The position numbers and the translations under genes were made by a program. This document shows, one piece after another, positions 62,754 through 64,000 of a stretch of DNA of 64,000 nucleotides; position 1 is the stretch's first letter; every line of letters starts with the position of its first letter. The stretch is from JADKIH01 sp031417555 (GTDB taxonomy: Bacteria; Bacteroidota; Bacteroidia; AKYH767-A; 2013-40CM-41-45), in assembly GCA_031417555.1 (NCBI GenBank), contig JANOVV010000005.1, positions 34,686 through 98,685 of the forward strand, read 5' to 3'. A model generated the notes under the pieces. That model searched no databases, had not been told where the DNA came from, and saw only the letters and a list, made by a program, of their open reading frames with translations.

Positions 62754-63713
62754 TCAGATTCCCCGATCTACCTGGTTTTTAATTTTCGGAACAGTTTTAA
62801 GATAAGCATAAATAGCTTTTATTTCTTCATCAGTAAGATAAACAAAAGGCATCATCGGTTGACGAAGCGACGGCCCCTTTGGTACTATTCCGCTTCGAAG
62901 GGCATTTATAAATTGCTCTTCACTCCATTTTCCAATACCTGTTTCTTCATCAGGAGTAAGATTTAGCGATGATATTTTAGAACCATCAGGAGCCGTCATA
63001 ATATTTCCGCCTCCAAAAAAACCTTCCGACTTTTCGGGTTCTAACATATTCATAGTTTCAAATGATTTGGAATGACAAGCATAGCATTCGAGTTGATATA
63101 GGGTAAGATATTTTCCCCAAACCAATTGGTTTGTTGTGTCAGGATCAGGGACTGGTTCTTTTGGAAAATCAAAAGGTTTAAAGGCAATTGCACACAAAAA
63201 TTTTGTAAGAAAAGATGGCTGCGATGGCGGAAGTTCACTCTTGTTAGCCTGAACTTCCGGACTATCGGAACGGAGAAAGGCAACAATGGAGCGCAAATCT
63301 TCATCTGAAATGTGAATGAGTTTTGGCATGTATGGCGGAACAAATTGCCCCGTAAAAGGATTGATACCTGTACGTATAAAATAAATCAATTGAGCATCGG
63401 TCCATTTACCAATTCCAATGTCTGGATCGTTAGTAATATTTTTGGAATTGATGACGCCAAACTCAGGTATTTCAAACATATTGAGACCCGATAGTTTACC
63501 TGTTTTATTATCGAAGTGACAATTGTTACATAACATAGATGCAATTTTTGCCCCACGCTCAATGCGATGCGGAGTTACTTCTACATTTGGAATGTCGGGA
63601 ACATTAACCTCATATTTAGGTATGCCTCGTATAGCTATGAAAGCTGCAAAACCACCGGCTAATACGGCAACAATTAAAACAATAATGCCAAGAATCTTGA
63701 AGATTTTTTTCAT
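62754..63713 (-). CDS. Membrane-anchored diheme cytochrome c
   Basis: A 319-residue protein with a single N-terminal helix (about residues 6-28) and two class I cytochrome c domains. Heme-binding sites are CNNCH at 62-66 and CYACH at 210-214. Likely axial Met residues are present later in each domain (PPYMPKL and QPMMPFV). It would carry electrons at the outer face of the inner membrane. No oxidase or dehydrogenase genes adjoin it, so its partner is unknown. It converges with the TPR gene, with nine bases between stops. Confidence 0.92.
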   Translation of the reverse strand: MKKIFKILGIIVLIVAVLAGGFAAFIAIRGIPKYEVNVPDIPNVEVTPHRIERGAKIASMLCNNCHFDNKTGKLSGLNMFEIPEFGVINSKNITNDPDIGIGKWTDAQLIYFIRTGINPFTGQFVPPYMPKLIHISDEDLRSIVAFLRSDSPEVQANKSELPPSQPSFLTKFLCAIAFKPFDFPKEPVPDPDTTNQLVWGKYLTLYQLECYACHSKSFETMNMLEPEKSEGFFGGGNIMTAPDGSKISSLNLTPDEETGIGKWSEEQFINALRSGIVPKGPSLRQPMMPFVYLTDEEIKAIYAYLKTVPKIKNQVDRGI

Positions 63714-63937
63714 GGGAATATTTTTTAGAATTAATTTTAATAAATTATTTTAGAGTCTAATTTATAAAACAGAATCAAATATAGAAAAGTTTCAATTATA
63801 ATTTTTGTTTTTTAAATTTTATAACAGCTCAAATAGAATGAAATATATTGTTTAGGAATATTTTCCAAAAACACAGAAAAATTATTGTTATGAAAAAAAA
63901 TAAAACTTGTCTGTAAAATTGAAAATTTTTATTTTTT

Positions 63938-64000
63938 GATACTTGATACTTGATACTTGATACTTGATACTTGATACTTGATACTTGATACTTGATACTT
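63938..64000 (+). repeat. Perfect GATACTT heptamer array cut by the window end
   Basis: Nine perfect uninterrupted copies of GATACTT run to the last base of the window, so the true length is unknown. The same unit occurs between atpA and atpG at 1827-1955. The 287 bases between the cytochrome start and the window end contain nothing else I can support. Confidence 0.95.

Noticed and set aside
63938..64000. Tandem repeat as a CRISPR array
   Set aside because: The units are 7 bases and contiguous without spacers, and no cas genes are present.

Overview
The window is a 64 kb chromosomal stretch of a low-GC member of the Bacteroidota. Four things point there. Eight proteins carry a signal peptide plus a type IX secretion (T9SS) C-terminal sorting domain. 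One of these is PorZ, a T9SS component. Promoter-like boxes of the TAnnTTTG type typical of this phylum lie before several genes. The ATP synthase genes run atpH-atpA-atpG with no beta/epsilon genes behind them, as in many Bacteroidota. I cannot place it below phylum level; the mix of Ig-like-repeat and WD-like-repeat cargo proteins suggests an environmental, possibly gliding, lineage.

Layout. 1-2.9 kb: end of the F-ATPase operon (atpH tail, atpA, atpG), with a heptamer repeat cluster between atpA and atpG. 3.1-9 kb: MarC-like membrane protein, a CUB/PKD/GEVED T9SS cargo, a YetF-like (DUF421) protein, a [2Fe-2S] ferredoxin-like protein coupled to a small unknown gene, and purQ. 9-23.4 kb: three giant minus-strand surface proteins (1938, 967 and about 1422 aa), interrupted by a small cassette (15437-16021) with a GxxExxY-family nuclease-like gene and 40-nt terminal repeats. 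23.8-34.6 kb: an EF-G paralogue, small stress or unknown genes, a YkgJ-type Cys-cluster protein, a RhlE-like helicase, polA and an outer-membrane protein. 34.7-39 kb: two tandem paralogous M43 metalloproteases exported by T9SS. 39-48.2 kb: housekeeping genes (trans-sulfuration enzyme, yicC-gmk-nadD operon, ArsC/Spx-like protein, scpA plus a flippase-like protein, porZ-recO). 48.3-57 kb: membrane and envelope-glycan genes (two GT-C-like membrane proteins, a GT9 glycosyltransferase, a methyltransferase, a PAP2 phosphatase) and two coupled unknown secreted proteins. 57.1-63.7 kb: threonine dehydrogenase, cysS, an M28 peptidase/glutaminyl-cyclase-like lipoprotein, a TMTC-like membrane/TPR protein and a diheme cytochrome c.

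Themes. The surface-protein load (eight T9SS-type C-termini) and PorZ, which delivers the lipopolysaccharide that anchors such cargo, fit together functionally. The glycan genes at 50.7-57 kb could feed the same envelope, but that is inference.

The least ordinary signals are non-coding. A dispersed family of 7-bp-period repeats sits in intergenic gaps, including one inside the atp operon and one array at the very end of the window with the same unit. The GxxExxY cassette has three copies of one 40-nt unit, and one copy encodes the protein's own C-terminus. I saw no CRISPR array, rRNA, tRNA, prophage or intact insertion sequence.
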